DNA of 21,739 bases from Fragilariopsis cylindrus CCMP1102 (Eukaryota; Bacillariophyta; Bacillariophyceae; Bacillariales; Bacillariaceae), in the NCBI GenBank assembly GCA_900095095.1, contig FMBT01000701.1:1-21739 (forward strand), written 5' to 3'. The notes under the pieces are model-generated. The model had not been told where the DNA came from, ran no database searches, and saw only the letters and a list, made by a program, of their open reading frames with translations. Numbering within the stretch: the first letter of the stretch is position 1; every line of letters starts with the position of its first letter. Position numbers and translations under genes: made by a program. Shown in pieces: positions 10,201-20,516 of the stretch.

Positions 10201-13200
10201 CGATCGCAGAACAGGTTGTGAAAGAAGATGATTCAGATACTGTCAAGAAGTACGGACCATGGTATTCTCTTTCTTCCGAGTATAAAGGGCATTCATCAGG
10301 TGCCAATTTATCGAGGAATCGGGTTTTGGATTTTTTATCCAATATGAAGCCGAGCGATTTCGACCTTGAAGGCGTACAAGCCAGGGGCTGGATGAAGGGT
10401 AGCAGTAGGTCGAACGGCGTTGCGACTTTGGATGCCGCATGGGCATCGATACGGCTGCTGTCGGAATGGGCTTCTCACGTCGAAGATATTGCTAAGACAC
10501 ATATTGAGGTCTTGCCGTCGACGGAATTTCCTCTCGCAGATGAAGCAAATGATTTGATTAAAAATTTGAGCCCACAAAGATTGCTTTGTACCGTAGCTCC
10601 GACGCCGATACCATGTCGCGCTGATAGCAGACTCGCGGCTATGTGGAAATCCTTGGGTATATCAACATTTGATCTATTGCTACCCTATCTTCACCGAGAA
10701 GAGGAGGAAAAAGACGCAAGCCTACCGGTGTCGATCGTTTTGGACTTGTTAAATGCTTGTATTACGCATGCAACACTGTCTGTTCCTAAGGTAGATATGG
10801 CAAATTCTATGCTACTACAGGTAGCTGTACAATCCACTCGATTTTCTTCTATCTTGAAAGATCTTGTTGAACGGGGCATTCAACTTGCTCAAGAAGAAGG
10901 CGGTTCAAAAAAACTAACAGGCAAGAACGATGCTGCTTTCCTCAATGCTTTTTTGAGTTTACAAATTGTATCCTCTTGCGTTGCGGTCGCACCAACAATA
11001 GCAGATGCAATCCTAGGTTTAGAGCAGAATTCGGGTCTAACGAACAAGCTTATCGAAGGAGCATTGTACGCTCCAAATGTCCTCGACTTGGAGGGATCGC
11101 AAGATATCTTTACGACAGAGGGTTCTATCATTCAAATGAGAATGGCCGCTGGTTGTTTGAGTGTACTCTCTGCGTTATGGAAAAATACCCGATTGTTGTC
11201 AAAAGGGACTTCTGATCAAGTACGATCTTCATTGACGAAGGAAGCCGATCGGCAGTCGTCCTTTATCTCAGACCTTGCACAATTTGTAACGGACTACGCA
11301 AACTCAACAAGTTTGGACGAGAGAATTCCCATATCAAATGAGACAGAGTTTGGTCGAGTATCGACGATGTCTTTTATGACTTCTGCATTTGAAATCCTTG
11401 CAAATGCCCATGTGTACGACGCATCAAAAGAAGGCGTAACGAATGCAGCCACATCTAATATCTTGGTGGGATTTGTTCATTCTCGTCGGTTACTAGGATC
11501 GAAAAACTACAAAATGTTAGTTGCCAGTACGAAACAAATCTGGAAGATTGCCAAACATTTTGGATTAAAGCAAAAGGAACCCTTGTCCTTCCTTAGAACG
11601 TTCCCAGCGACAGCAAGTAATCTGCAGCCAAATGATTTCTACTTAAGAGAGAACTCCTTTAATTTGTCTTCCTTATCACATTGGTTGGCAGGTATTGGAA
11701 GGACAGCTGTTGTTGAAAACGACGATTTAATGAATGATATGAATGATGAATTGGACAAGGCATCGCTTCTATACCACCTATGCGAATCTGAACTGCGTCT
11801 AATGGAATCGTGGAAACACTTTTTGGAGATCGCTGTATACAAGGTGTACTCATCGAATGACTGCATAATCACTGGTTCGAGTTTGCAAAGGCTGAATAGT
11901 TTGGCACTAGACACACTGCGAAGTCTCAAGGACAATCTTCATGGTGCTGCTGCTGCTCAGGCAGGGTTTCCCGCAGATTTTATGAGTAGAGAAATTTGTC
12001 AAATGTCGATATGTCTTAGCGATCTCTTACTTTTCCTATTAGAAATCGGAGCATTCGACTCTCTACCACTTGAGGAATTACTAGGAATTTCGGGAGCCCT
12101 ATCGAAGGCTATGGAGAGTCGACAGGATATTTCATTCCCCCAACAAACCGAAGAACATCCTGACAACGAGGACTTGGAAGTAAGTAAAGTTGAACGAATA
12201 ATGACGTTTCTTGTGAGACTAATGATTGTTTTATTATATTCCATCCTTTCGTACTAATTCAGCCATCTTTTGTCTTCTCTCTTCTAGTGCTACCAACAGC
12301 AAACTTTGCTAAGTTGCGCTCTTGTAATTTGCAGTTTGATTGAAAAACGCGAGCATAGTCGCCCTGACCACGGCGTACAAAAAGATATGTATACGTCTCT
12401 TTGTTTGACGACTTGCAAATCCCTGAAGGCATTCGCAAAGATCTGTAACGAGGGAAACGTTTGCAGTAAAGAGCACACAGCTATAATACGCTCATATGCA
12501 TCTTTGTTCACGCTTCTTGTGATTGGATACGAAGGAGATTCGTCGAGTACTTCGTCTTACACAATTATGCTATCAAACTCATTCCGTGAGTACGAAGTAA
12601 TGAAGCAGCTGATGAAGTACGCTACTTATCTCTCAGGTTTCGTCGAGAATAATATGTCTTCATCAAACGACCCGATTCCTTCCGTAGAGGATACAAAAAT
12701 TCTTGAGGTTATAAAATCTGTATTCAATCTCTTGTATGCGATTGCCGACACGAACGATCCATTGATGATCACTACGTTACATTCTGCAGAACTACCTCAA
12801 TTAGTTGTCAGAAATCCTCTGTACAATCTTCGAGCTCCTGTATGGTCAAATCAGTCCGAAAATAATCAACCTAGAGGTTATATATTTAAGAATGAATCGG
12901 TTATGATCCCGAACCAAGAATCCATGATGCCGATGTATGTTGGTTCTGAAGATCCAATATATGATATTTGGCTGGCATCGATGCAAGTACTGGGTGCATG
13001 TGTCAGAACCTCATCTCATTGGCAGAATGTACCCGGAGCCGGGGCAAGCAATCTCGGTATTGAATTTTTGGACATATCTATTGAGTTCTTAAGAGTATAC
13101 AGGATTCCTCTTCTCGAATGCCTCAAAGCTTGCGCGTATCCATCGACAAAAATGACTCGACTTGCTTTACGCGAAGCTAAGGTACTGCTTGGAATGGTTG

Positions 13201-14540
13201 CTGAGCTTTGCAAAAGGAATGTACGGAGTTCATTTGTCAACTCCAACCTAGAACTTTGTGAGGAGTTTATCAACGGTTCCAAATATATTATGACTGGTCT
13301 GAGTAAATTTCTTGGTTCAACGGGAACGTCTTGCGAATTGTTCGCAACAATCACAGAGTATGAATCCACTGACCAGGATCTTCACGAAGAGCTGAAGACA
13401 GCTCCTCTGAGTCAAATTCGACTTTCATTATTGTCGGAGGGACTTCCAGGCGCGAAACAAAAGGCCGTGAGGCTCTCACACTTTGCATCTGGTCGTCTCA
13501 GAAAAATCTCGCAAGAGGATTATGAAGCGGCAGCTGTTATTCCTGATCATTTGAAGGCCCTGTCACAGGAAAGCAACAGCATTTCTGAACCATGGGAACA
13601 AACCTGTAGATTATCTGTTACAAATAATTTCTCTCTTGAGCTTGTGCGAGCTTCTGCTGAATGTGTGCGCCAGGCGCTCTCCTTAATTATGAGGACACAC
13701 TCGGTTTCAAAGTCATTCTATGTTTTCTCTGAAGCTGACAGAGCAAAAATTGACTACATGTCTTTGGTTGAACCAGGTATTGTGATTGGGTATCGACCTA
13801 ATGTTGGACAAGGCATTCGTTTTGATTCATCAGACTTTGAATCACTCCGGTTTGGAAAAGTGTTGTCATCGAATACTTTTAATCGATCATGGGAGGTGAA
13901 GGTAATTCGCCGAGAGGGATTTGATCATGAGGTGGTGGACGGGAGACACGAAACCGTAACGGCCGACCAACTTGCAGGGATCGAAGACAAATCAACACGA
14001 AAACCTTCGACTTCTTTGCCGGTGCCAGCTCCCGATTCTATTGAAGACTTGGAAAACGCTCCTATCGATTTAACTACTGGAAATTACATCTTAACTTTAC
14101 GATGGTGCCATCAACAAACAACCTTAACTCTTGACGGAAGTCCGTTTTATATTCAACAGATTGCAGAACAAGCGTCAATTCTCCTCGGTACTGACTTGGT
14201 CCTCCATGAATTAAACGGTGCATTTATAAACAAAGATAAGAAACTGATGTCGAAACTCGATGATCAAATCTTCGAACTTTTTGCTGATAAATCTACGCTG
14301 GAAGGAAACGTAGAAAATGAACCACAGCTATCATCCGTTACTTCATTTCCAGATGGTAGATTGAAGAGTGTTATTGATCCAACAGTATGGAATGGAATAC
14401 AAAGCCAGGTCCGTCCTTTCATCGAAAGAGCATGGAAAAGAAGACAAGAAATCGAACGCAAACGAAACGAAAAGCGAAGAATGCACTCTGGTGGGACGGA
14501 ATTTTCCTGGGGAAGCAGAAATACTTCCTATCGTAGATAG
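7240..14540 (+). CDS. NUP188: Nup188-like nuclear pore inner-ring scaffold protein
   Basis: Very large alpha-helical protein, about 2,383 aa in my model (exons 7240-7281, 7323-12179, 12288-14540); human NUP188 has about 1,750. The assignment rests on N-terminal similarity to animal Nup188 as I remember it: a LLGL-S-RKRAVQ segment (residues ~94-106) like FLGLDEEQSVQ, then LIVKTMTYHHRQR followed by DESYP (like the helix pair ending DERHPY), then SRERTQAMEGLLALLY (like the REQ-x-LLEI-x-FLYY helix), QLAGLICAEC and CQQFWDSW. Nup188 joins the Nup93 inner-ring complex and stacks as helical solenoids. Ser/Asn/Thr tracts interrupt it. Near the C-terminus (~2122-2200) is a beta-rich stretch (GIVIGYRPNVGQGIRF ... 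SWEVKVIRR) resembling an SH3/Tudor fold; the last ~40 residues are strongly basic. The second intron is certain. The N-terminal exon is uncertain: the frame is open from 7278, and ATG 7209 runs into TGA TGA at 7272. The reading frame is otherwise intact over 7 kb. Confidence 0.75.
7282..7322 (+). other. Candidate 41-nt first intron of the Nup188-like gene
   Basis: GTAACA ... TTACAG. Removing it joins the ATG at 7240 in phase 0 to the long open frame at 7323 (GAG GAT TGG). Also possible: a GTAAGT donor at 7312, or a start at an internal ATG such as 7602. RNA data would decide. Confidence 0.4.
12180..12287 (+). other. 108-nt phase-0 intron in the Nup188-like gene
   Basis: Donor GTAAGT after GAG GAC TTG GAA. 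Near the 3' end there is gtactaattc (a branch-site-like TACTAA), then a pyrimidine-rich run and the acceptor TTCTAG. Splicing joins ...EDLE to CYQQQTLLSC in frame; without it the frame hits a stop at 12257. Confidence 0.93.
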
Positions 14541-15155
14541 ATCTAAGTATTGTTGAAGTTCCACAATGCTATTTTGTGTGCCTATACTATCACAAGTATC
14601 ATCTTTTCGTTTTTTCTTTATTCGAATCTTGCATAGACTTTTGGGTGTCGCATTTTTTAACGGGAAATTAAAGTATTAGTAAAAGAAATCATCATTATAT
14701 CTATCTATTTCATTTTTAATAGTATCATTCAACAATAATAGAAGAAAATGTCGTACAGTGTATTTATAATTCCAGAGCGTTCGACGAACTACTACCGGTA
14801 ATGGCTGGTGGGTGTAATTAGTAGAGCAACTGAGAACGAGGCTTTTGTTTGTTCCTCTCTATTACCGATCTCTATATGATTCGATCAATTGACTGTTACG
14901 GTACTGCTTGGTTACTGCTGCTGCTGCTGCACCGGGACTAAAATATTGTTGTCTTAGTATTAAGATTTTGGTTCAGTCACATACTGTAAGCCATCATCAT
15001 TGCTCATTCTGTTCGTTATTGCCATTCTATTTTTGCCCCATATGTTTCATGGATGACGAATAGATCATGATACCATGACGACGAACAGATCATGATTCCA
15101 TGATTCAGTTCATGAATAATGATGATGAATTTACTTTACTTTACTTCACATCACT
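14541..15155. other. Convergent 3' region between Nup188-like gene and response regulator
   Basis: No gene. Holds the 3' ends of both flanking genes, a short CTG run (14915-14930), two imperfect direct copies of a 25-26-bp unit ending agatcatgat-cc (15049-15074 and 15075-15099) and a TTACT-type run near 15131-15146. No conventional AATAAA stands out. Confidence 0.6.
15049..15099. repeat. Two imperfect tandem copies of a 25-26-bp unit
   Basis: Copy 1 at 15049-15074 and copy 2 at 15075-15099 share atg-gacgaa-agatcatgat-cc with a few mismatches. A partial third start (atgattcag) follows. It lies in the shared 3' intergenic region. Confidence 0.75.
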
Positions 15156-16496
15156 TTAATTGATATATCCTACTCGACGAGCCCAACGTAATAATTCTGT
15201 ACGCGTTTGGGTATCTGTTTTTGTATACAATTTTTCTAACACACGATTCAAATCATCATCCTTCTTTTTGCTGAAATTGTCACTCTTCGAAGATGTCAAT
15301 GTCGACGATGATGATACCATATCACGACGCAATGATAATTCTTTACTAATTTCTTTCTTGGTGTATCCATCTGATAAGAGTTCGATTAATTGACGTTCTT
15401 TATTAGATAAAACAATATCTGTCCTTTCCACCATCCTGGATGAATTTTGTGTCATAATTGATTTAATTTCATCTAATTCTTTTTTTAATACTTTCAATTC
15501 TTTTGTATTTGTTTCGGCCTCATTATCATTATTATTGCTATTGTTATTCTGGTTGTTGTTGTTCATTATGTTGAGTCTTTGTCTTTGTCTTTTACTATTA
15601 TTATTAAAATTTCGTCGTTCTTTTTTTTCAATTAAATTATCAATTATACTTAATAATTCTTCCGGTGAAAATGGTTTTGGTAAGACAACATCCGCACCAC
15701 ATTGATAACCTTTAATACGATCTTCTGTCATTGCTTTCGCTGTTAATAATATAATTGGTATATTCTTTAATTTTGGTAACAATAGTACTTTTCTTTTCAA
15801 TTTGGATAATAACAACGATGAAGTAGTAATAGTTGTAGATGAGATCAAATCAAAATCTTCCTCTTCCTCCTCCATAGGTATTACTTCTTTTTCTCTCCCC
15901 GTACGTAACAATTCAACAAGTTCATATCCATTCTGATCACTATCAGGCATCCGTACATCACTAATAATAACATCAGGTATACGAAAATCATCATCGTCAT
16001 CGTCATCATTATTACCATTATTGTCTTTCGCCTGTGACTTTTGCTGTTGCTCTTGTGATTGTATTATTAATTGTAGTAATGAATCTGAATCGGAACATGC
16101 TGTGACATCATATCCACGATCATATAAAAAATCACCAACCGCTAATCGTATCGATTCTTCATCATCCACAAGTACAATCCATTGATTATTCCTACGTTGA
16201 AATACATTATCGTCGTCGTTGTTGTCTGTATTAGATAAATCCATTTTTGTTTTTTTCTTTATTATTATACGATCCGGAGAATTATGGTAACTTGGACTTT
16301 GGCTTCTCCTTCTTCTTCGATAAATGTCTGTAGTCATTATTCTTTCTTTTCCTTTCCATCGCTGCTGCATTGACGGAATAAACACAAATGCCGATACACC
16401 ACCAAACAACGACATCGAAGAATCCAATTCTGTCGACGATGACGATGACGATGATGGTGACGCAGTCAGAAATAACAACATCAACAAGATCATCAT
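15156..16496 (-). CDS. Nucleus-encoded, plastid-targeted TctD/Ycf29-type response regulator (receiver + LuxR HTH)
   Basis: 446 aa from the ATG ATG at 16496; the open frame goes further upstream but has no earlier ATG, and this start exposes a signal peptide. Residues 1-36 are a hydrophobic then Ser-rich signal peptide ending VSA, with Phe37 at +1 (VSA|FVF), followed by an Arg/Ser-rich transit-like stretch to about 82: the bipartite diatom plastid presequence. Residues 106-290 are a receiver: acidic pair D111/D112, phosphoacceptor D180 in IISDVRMP, T252 in LLTAK, K274 in LPKPF. An acidic/hydroxyl-rich insertion (~205-240) splits alpha3 from beta4. A poly-Asn linker (~297-330) precedes a LuxR/NarL-type HTH (362-446) with LSNKERQLIELL, TKKEISKEL and KTDTQTRTELLRWA. 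The TEDRIKGYQCGADVVLPKPF and KT-x-T-x-x-RTEL signatures match plastid and cyanobacterial TctD/Ycf29 proteins. Role inferred: transcription control in the plastid after phosphorylation by an unknown kinase. The HTH is split by a low-complexity insertion (see 15264-15317). Confidence 0.9.
   Translation of the reverse strand: MMILLMLLFLTASPSSSSSSSTELDSSMSLFGGVSAFVFIPSMQQRWKGKERIMTTDIYRRRRRSQSPSYHNSPDRIIIKKKTKMDLSNTDNNDDDNVFQRRNNQWIVLVDDEESIRLAVGDFLYDRGYDVTACSDSDSLLQLIIQSQEQQQKSQAKDNNGNNDDDDDDDFRIPDVIISDVRMPDSDQNGYELVELLRTGREKEVIPMEEEEEDFDLISSTTITTSSLLLSKLKRKVLLLPKLKNIPIILLTAKAMTEDRIKGYQCGADVVLPKPFSPEELLSIIDNLIEKKERRNFNNNSKRQRQRLNIMNNNNQNNNSNNNDNEAETNTKELKVLKKELDEIKSIMTQNSSRMVERTDIVLSNKERQLIELLSDGYTKKEISKELSLRRDMVSSSSTLTSSKSDNFSKKKDDDLNRVLEKLYTKTDTQTRTELLRWARRVGYIN
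15264..15317 (-). other. Possible unspliced in-frame 54-nt intron in the HTH
   Basis: Codons 394-411 are bounded by GTATCA and AAAAAG, have no stop and are a multiple of three. They sit inside the HTH where TctD/Ycf29 and LuxR proteins have no room for extra residues. Removing 54 nt (or 57 nt to the next AG) nearly restores the usual spacing (about three or four Lys/Asp residues remain). The stronger-looking acceptor TTTCAG at 47 nt would break the frame. It could equally be a true low-complexity insertion. Confidence 0.45.
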
Positions 16497-17359
16497 CGTT
16501 CGTTCGTCCGATCTTGCAATTTCTTTTCTTCTCTTTTCAGGAATAATACTGTAGACGCCCTTGCCTCTTCTACTTCTGTAGGTAATTTGCGAAGATACTG
16601 TATTACAATGCACAGTTATGAAGAAGAAAGAGGCGCTGTACTACTAGTAGTTTTCGTGAGAGTGTTTCTACTGTATTGCTATATCGAGCTACTGTTTCGC
16701 AATGAAGATGTGAGTGATGTGATTTGGTGAGTTGTGTAAATTTTTCAAGAAGATGCGTTATAGTTTTGTGAGAGCTGTCGAGGCGTAGGCGCTGATCGAT
16801 GATCGATTTGATGATGTGATCGTGTGTTTGAAAATAAATTGTAAAAACTGTACTAAATTTAAAATCTTAGAAATTTAAATTTCAAAAATTTGTTTTATTC
16901 TAGGACAGAATTAGCGCTTAGTCCAAACCCCAAAGGATGGTCCAGTAAACGGAGAAAAGATCTTTAAAACAGAATCAAGAATAATTTTAATTCGAACAAT
17001 CAATCATCAAGAATTCGAAGATTCATCTTTTGAAAGAATTTCAATCATTGTTCAATCACAAGATTTACTTTGTCATCAGATTCGATCGGCATTTCACATT
17101 CGCTCGGCATCAACGCACAACGTATTATCATCCCCCCCCCCCCCTACCGTACCATACTGTTCTGTATTCCGAAAACGCATTCTAGCGATCAATCCATTGA
17201 GCAAAGCAAAGCTGAAGGTACGGTAGGCACTGCTGATTAAAGCTGTCAATTAAGTATTGTGTGGAAGAGACTAGACGAAGGCAAAAGAAACAAGGAAAAA
17301 AAAACAACAAGAAAAACAACAATAAATCAATAAAGAGAGAAAATAATAATAAATAAGTA
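16497..17359. other. Divergent intergenic region between regulator and TIM-barrel gene
   Basis: Contains both promoters if both genes are expressed. Seen: an AT-rich palindromic patch (aaatttaaattt, around 16870), a run of 13 C's at 17132-17144, and a 9-bp inverted repeat ctaccgtac (17145-17153) / gtacggtag (17218-17226). A purine-rich A/AAC stretch leads into the start codon at 17360. No gene seen. Confidence 0.55.
17132..17144 (+). repeat. C13 homopolymer
   Basis: Thirteen consecutive C's directly before ctaccgtacc. Homopolymers of this length are prone to length error in sequencing and to slippage in vivo. Confidence 0.95.
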
Positions 17360-18350
17360 ATGAAAAAATTCCTATTAAAAGCTATTGGATTATGTGGTGT
17401 TGATAATTCCATACATCCCAATCAACTTATTATGTATTCGACATTTTATCCATTTATTGAATTTGGTATCTTATTTCGTCCAGATAAAGAAGGTCGACCA
17501 CGTTATCCAACAATGGATTGGGTTAGAAAATTGTCTGTAGCTGTACAGAACTATAATAATAATAATAATCTTAAAATTAATACTAACATGAAATTAGCAG
17601 CCCATTTATGTGAACGTCGTGTCGATGAGGTATTAAAATATGGTGACGATACATTTATTAAACAACTAATTGAATGGGGATTTCAACGTGTACAAATTAA
17701 TGCAACAGCTGTGAATGGTGTTGATACAAGTGTATTTGATAATAATGATTCTTGTTCTTCATCATCATTATCTTCTGATCATTGTAGTAGTGTCGATTTT
17801 GTGACAAATTTTCTATCAGTTGTTTCAAATAATACGAATATTGAATTTATCATACAAAAAAATAATGAAACACAACCATTATGGGAGGGTATTATAAATA
17901 AATTAAATGATAATAACAGTAGTGCTACAACAACAGCAGCAACAACAGGTACAAGTACTAGTACTTGTACTTATAATAATAATCATTTTTATTGGATGAA
18001 TCCAAAGGTACAGGTGTATTACCAATGAATGGTTGCTGGCCATCAATACCAAAATCATTACAGAACTTAAAAAGTACGTGTAAATATTGGTTATGCTGGT
18101 GGAATTGGTCCATTAAATGTAAAAGATGTATTGGAAAATATTACTGAGAGTAAACAAATAATAATAATGAAGATGAAAACGAAAATGAAAACACTACTGA
18201 TACTGATACTGATACTATATTTTGGATTGATATGGAAAGTAAATTACGTATATAAAAAATGATAAGGATGTATTCGATTTAGATAAAATGTTATCAAGTT
18301 TATATTCAGTTTGTGAACTTATCAATACTAGTACTAATTCTTCATTCTAA
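17360..18350 (+). pseudogene. TIM-barrel protein of the phosphoribosylanthranilate-isomerase-like type, broken by four 1-nt shifts
   Basis: The intact frame from ATG 17360 runs 222 codons to a TGA at 18026-18028, but conserved sequence continues in other frames to TAA 18348. Seen in order: IGLCGVDNS, a YPFIEFGILFRPDKEG segment, MKLAAHLCERR, FQRVQINATAVNGVD, IEFIIQKNNE-Q-PLWEG, then after shift 1 LDESKGTGVLP, after shift 2 VRVNIGYAGGIGPLNVKDVLENI, after shift 3 TIFWIDMESKLR, after shift 4 KDVFDLDKML. The phosphate-binding-like GYAGGIGPxNV and the spacing of strands match the (beta/alpha)8 PRAI/TrpF superfamily; a role in tryptophan synthesis is not shown. The shifts fall at a T5 run (17986-17990), an A5 run (18069-18073), an A3/AT repeat (18156-18165) and an A6 run (18254-18259). 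Only indels are seen, no isolated nonsense codon, so sequencing error is a real alternative to decay. Asn/Thr low complexity precedes shift 1. No targeting peptide. Confidence 0.65.
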
Positions 18351-19165
18351 TTCGAATTTAGTACTATTAGATTCATCATCATCATCATCAACAACAACAA
18401 CAACGCTCATCAATTGAATTATTATCAATTGAATTAACATCACTCATTATATTCGAAGAATAATCAGAATACAACCGACGATAAACAATCAACAAACACG
18501 ATCACGATGACGATCACGATGACGATGACGATGACGATGACGATCACGAACAACAAGGACAACAAGGAATTAAAAAGAAAAGAAAAGAAGAAAGAGTATC
18601 TCTGATTATTTGGCATAAAAAAGTAAGAGTAATAGTAGTAGTAAAATAAAGATAAAAGCATTTATATTAAAACCACCATTCAACATTATCAATTAAACTA
18701 TTACGAAAGGATTTTGGGCTTACCAACTTCGCTAACTTCACGAAGGAGAAATCTGTCATATTATCATCATTACACAAATTTAAACATACCTATTGACAAT
18801 TTTCCTGTCCCTCCTACTACATAGCTATAATTCAATTCTACCAGAATGTATTTAGTATAGAGTACGCAAATTATAGAGAAAACTATTTGGCTTTTCAATT
18901 TCGTTTTATATTTTTGTTACGAATACTACCTGTAAGTAAATGTTTTTGAGGTAAAAGGGAAAGATGTTCGTTGACGCAAAATGATGAGGTTAAAGACATC
19001 CAATCCAAACGACGACTCCATGTTTTTGTTTGACTACTTTGAGAACTGGTTCCAGGACGATGTTGGTAGATAGCACATTTAATTACTGCCACAATTTTTT
19101 CGAGAGATATCGAATAGTTTGTTAATTCTTTTGATTTTCTCGTTTTCGTTTTTTAGATACATTCT
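18351..19165. other. Intergenic, AT-rich with simple repeats
   Basis: ATC/AAC trinucleotide runs (18374-18404), a GATGAC-type hexamer array (18498-18549) and plain AT-rich sequence. A 65-codon minus-strand frame at 18895-19092 has no ATG start and no recognisable content. No gene supported. Confidence 0.55.
18498..18549 (+). repeat. GATGAC/GATCAC hexamer array
   Basis: About eight 6-bp units, cacgat and gacgat alternating. A very similar GATGAC array recurs near 20529-20550. Confidence 0.9.
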
Positions 19166-20366
19166 TTAAAATCTCGAACAGTGTCGAGGTGCAGATAGTT
19201 TGTGTTTTCCTGAGAAAAGTGGACCTTCTCTAATCAGATAAAACATAGCAGTGGCGTCGTGCGTATCTTCTTCTGCAATTGTCTTTACAGCATACGGACC
19301 ACCATTGGGAGGTACGATAGGCCCATTCCAAAATGCTGGGCCACAAATATGCTGGAAGAACTTTCTTATAGCCATCAACTAGATGGCGTCCACCGCGATT
19401 GATTTTGGTCCAATATTCGATCTCAGTCGTTGGTCGGACAGTTTCTTGAAATGTCCAAGCCAAATCAAACTGTTTGAATTGCTTCAAAAGAGAAATCGCC
19501 CAATATGATCGGATGAGGATGTTTTGTTTAGATTTGAAAAGCAAGGATTCCCGACCAGAGAAATACATTTCAGCTGCTGTGAAGTAATTGCATTTTTCAT
19601 CTTCCATTGCCGTCTCTCCAATTTGATTTCAAAACTCTGAATCTCATTTTCGGATAAATAAAGAAGGGTGATACCAGGATACAACGGTAATAAATCGAAG
19701 ATAATAGTTTCTGTATCAACTTCAAATAGGCCACAATTTTTGATATCCAAGCCGTACTAAATCACTCGGCCTGAGACATCAGGTTCTAACAGTGCGCTAA
19801 TAAAACCAATTTGGAAACGTCTCTCGAAAGATCATAAATACTAAAAGTGGTCAGTTTAGGTGCATATACAGATAACCAAGATAGTAGTGGCAGTGATTGT
19901 TTTTTGTCCCAGATACCTGAGCTAATGCAGAACACCTCCAAAGCCGGCATTTCTACTTGAGGTAAATCAATTTGATCATCACAAATAGCCAAATGCAATA
20001 TTTTCCAATGATTCTAATTTTGCTATTTCCGGTGGTAACGACGAGCATTTCAACAAAATTAGATGCTTCAGACCGATCATGTTACCTATTTTTGGGTGGT
20101 AATCTCCACGTGTTGGATCTAGAATAACGACCCAACCATATTTGGATTACAGTGTTATCAGTAACCCAATACCATTTTTGATGACCATCTAATGCTTCTG
20201 GTGAATCCAATGACTGTCCAGTATTTGCAAGAAGATATGTAAGGGTCCTGATTTCATTGGAATTGATTATATATGGAAACTTTGCATTGGGATTTGAAAG
20301 AAATCCTCTAACTCTTTGTCTAATCAAGACGTCGTTATCGTTGTCGTTGTTGTTATCGTCTGTCAT
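19166..20366 (-). pseudogene. Diatom LRR-family protein, broken by at least five frameshifts
   Basis: ATG at 20366 begins MTDDNNNDND-N, then DSPEALDGHQKWYWVTDNTV. Leucine-rich repeat text follows in changing frames: LPPKIGNMIGLKHLILLKC and LPPEIAKLESLE (after a shift at the A5 run, plus-strand T's 20089-20093), LHLAICDDQIDLPQVEMPAL (after ~20000), LDIKNCGLFEVDTETI and ITLLYLSENEI (after one or two shifts at ~19750-19795), EIEYWTKINRGGRHL and YLWPSILEWA (after ~19505), and DATAMFYLIREGPLF (after ~19325). The INRGGR, LWPxxLE and LIRxGP blocks are, as I remember, the usual C-terminal signature of a large diatom LRR family of unknown function. No signal peptide or membrane helix seen. With so many shifts it is most simply a pseudogene, although the codons between shifts look little decayed. 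Confidence 0.75.
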
Positions 20367-20516
20367 GGTTTAATGAAGTAAGTATAGGGCGGAACAACGT
20401 AAAACAACTAAACTGAAATAATTGGACGTGGGGTTAGAGATAATAAAACACTAATTCGATCGTAAATACGAAAGTATGTTGACCTATGTTCTGCCTTCGC
20501 ATCATCACACATATAG

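Noticed and set aside
15270..15317. 47-nt GTATCA...TTTCAG as the HTH intron
   Set aside because: The acceptor looks good, but removal shifts the frame into an early TGA and loses the conserved C-terminal HTH helix.
18895..19092. 65-codon minus-strand frame downstream of the LRR pseudogene
   Set aside because: Starts at GTG, has no recognisable motif and lies beyond the usual C-terminal end of the LRR family.
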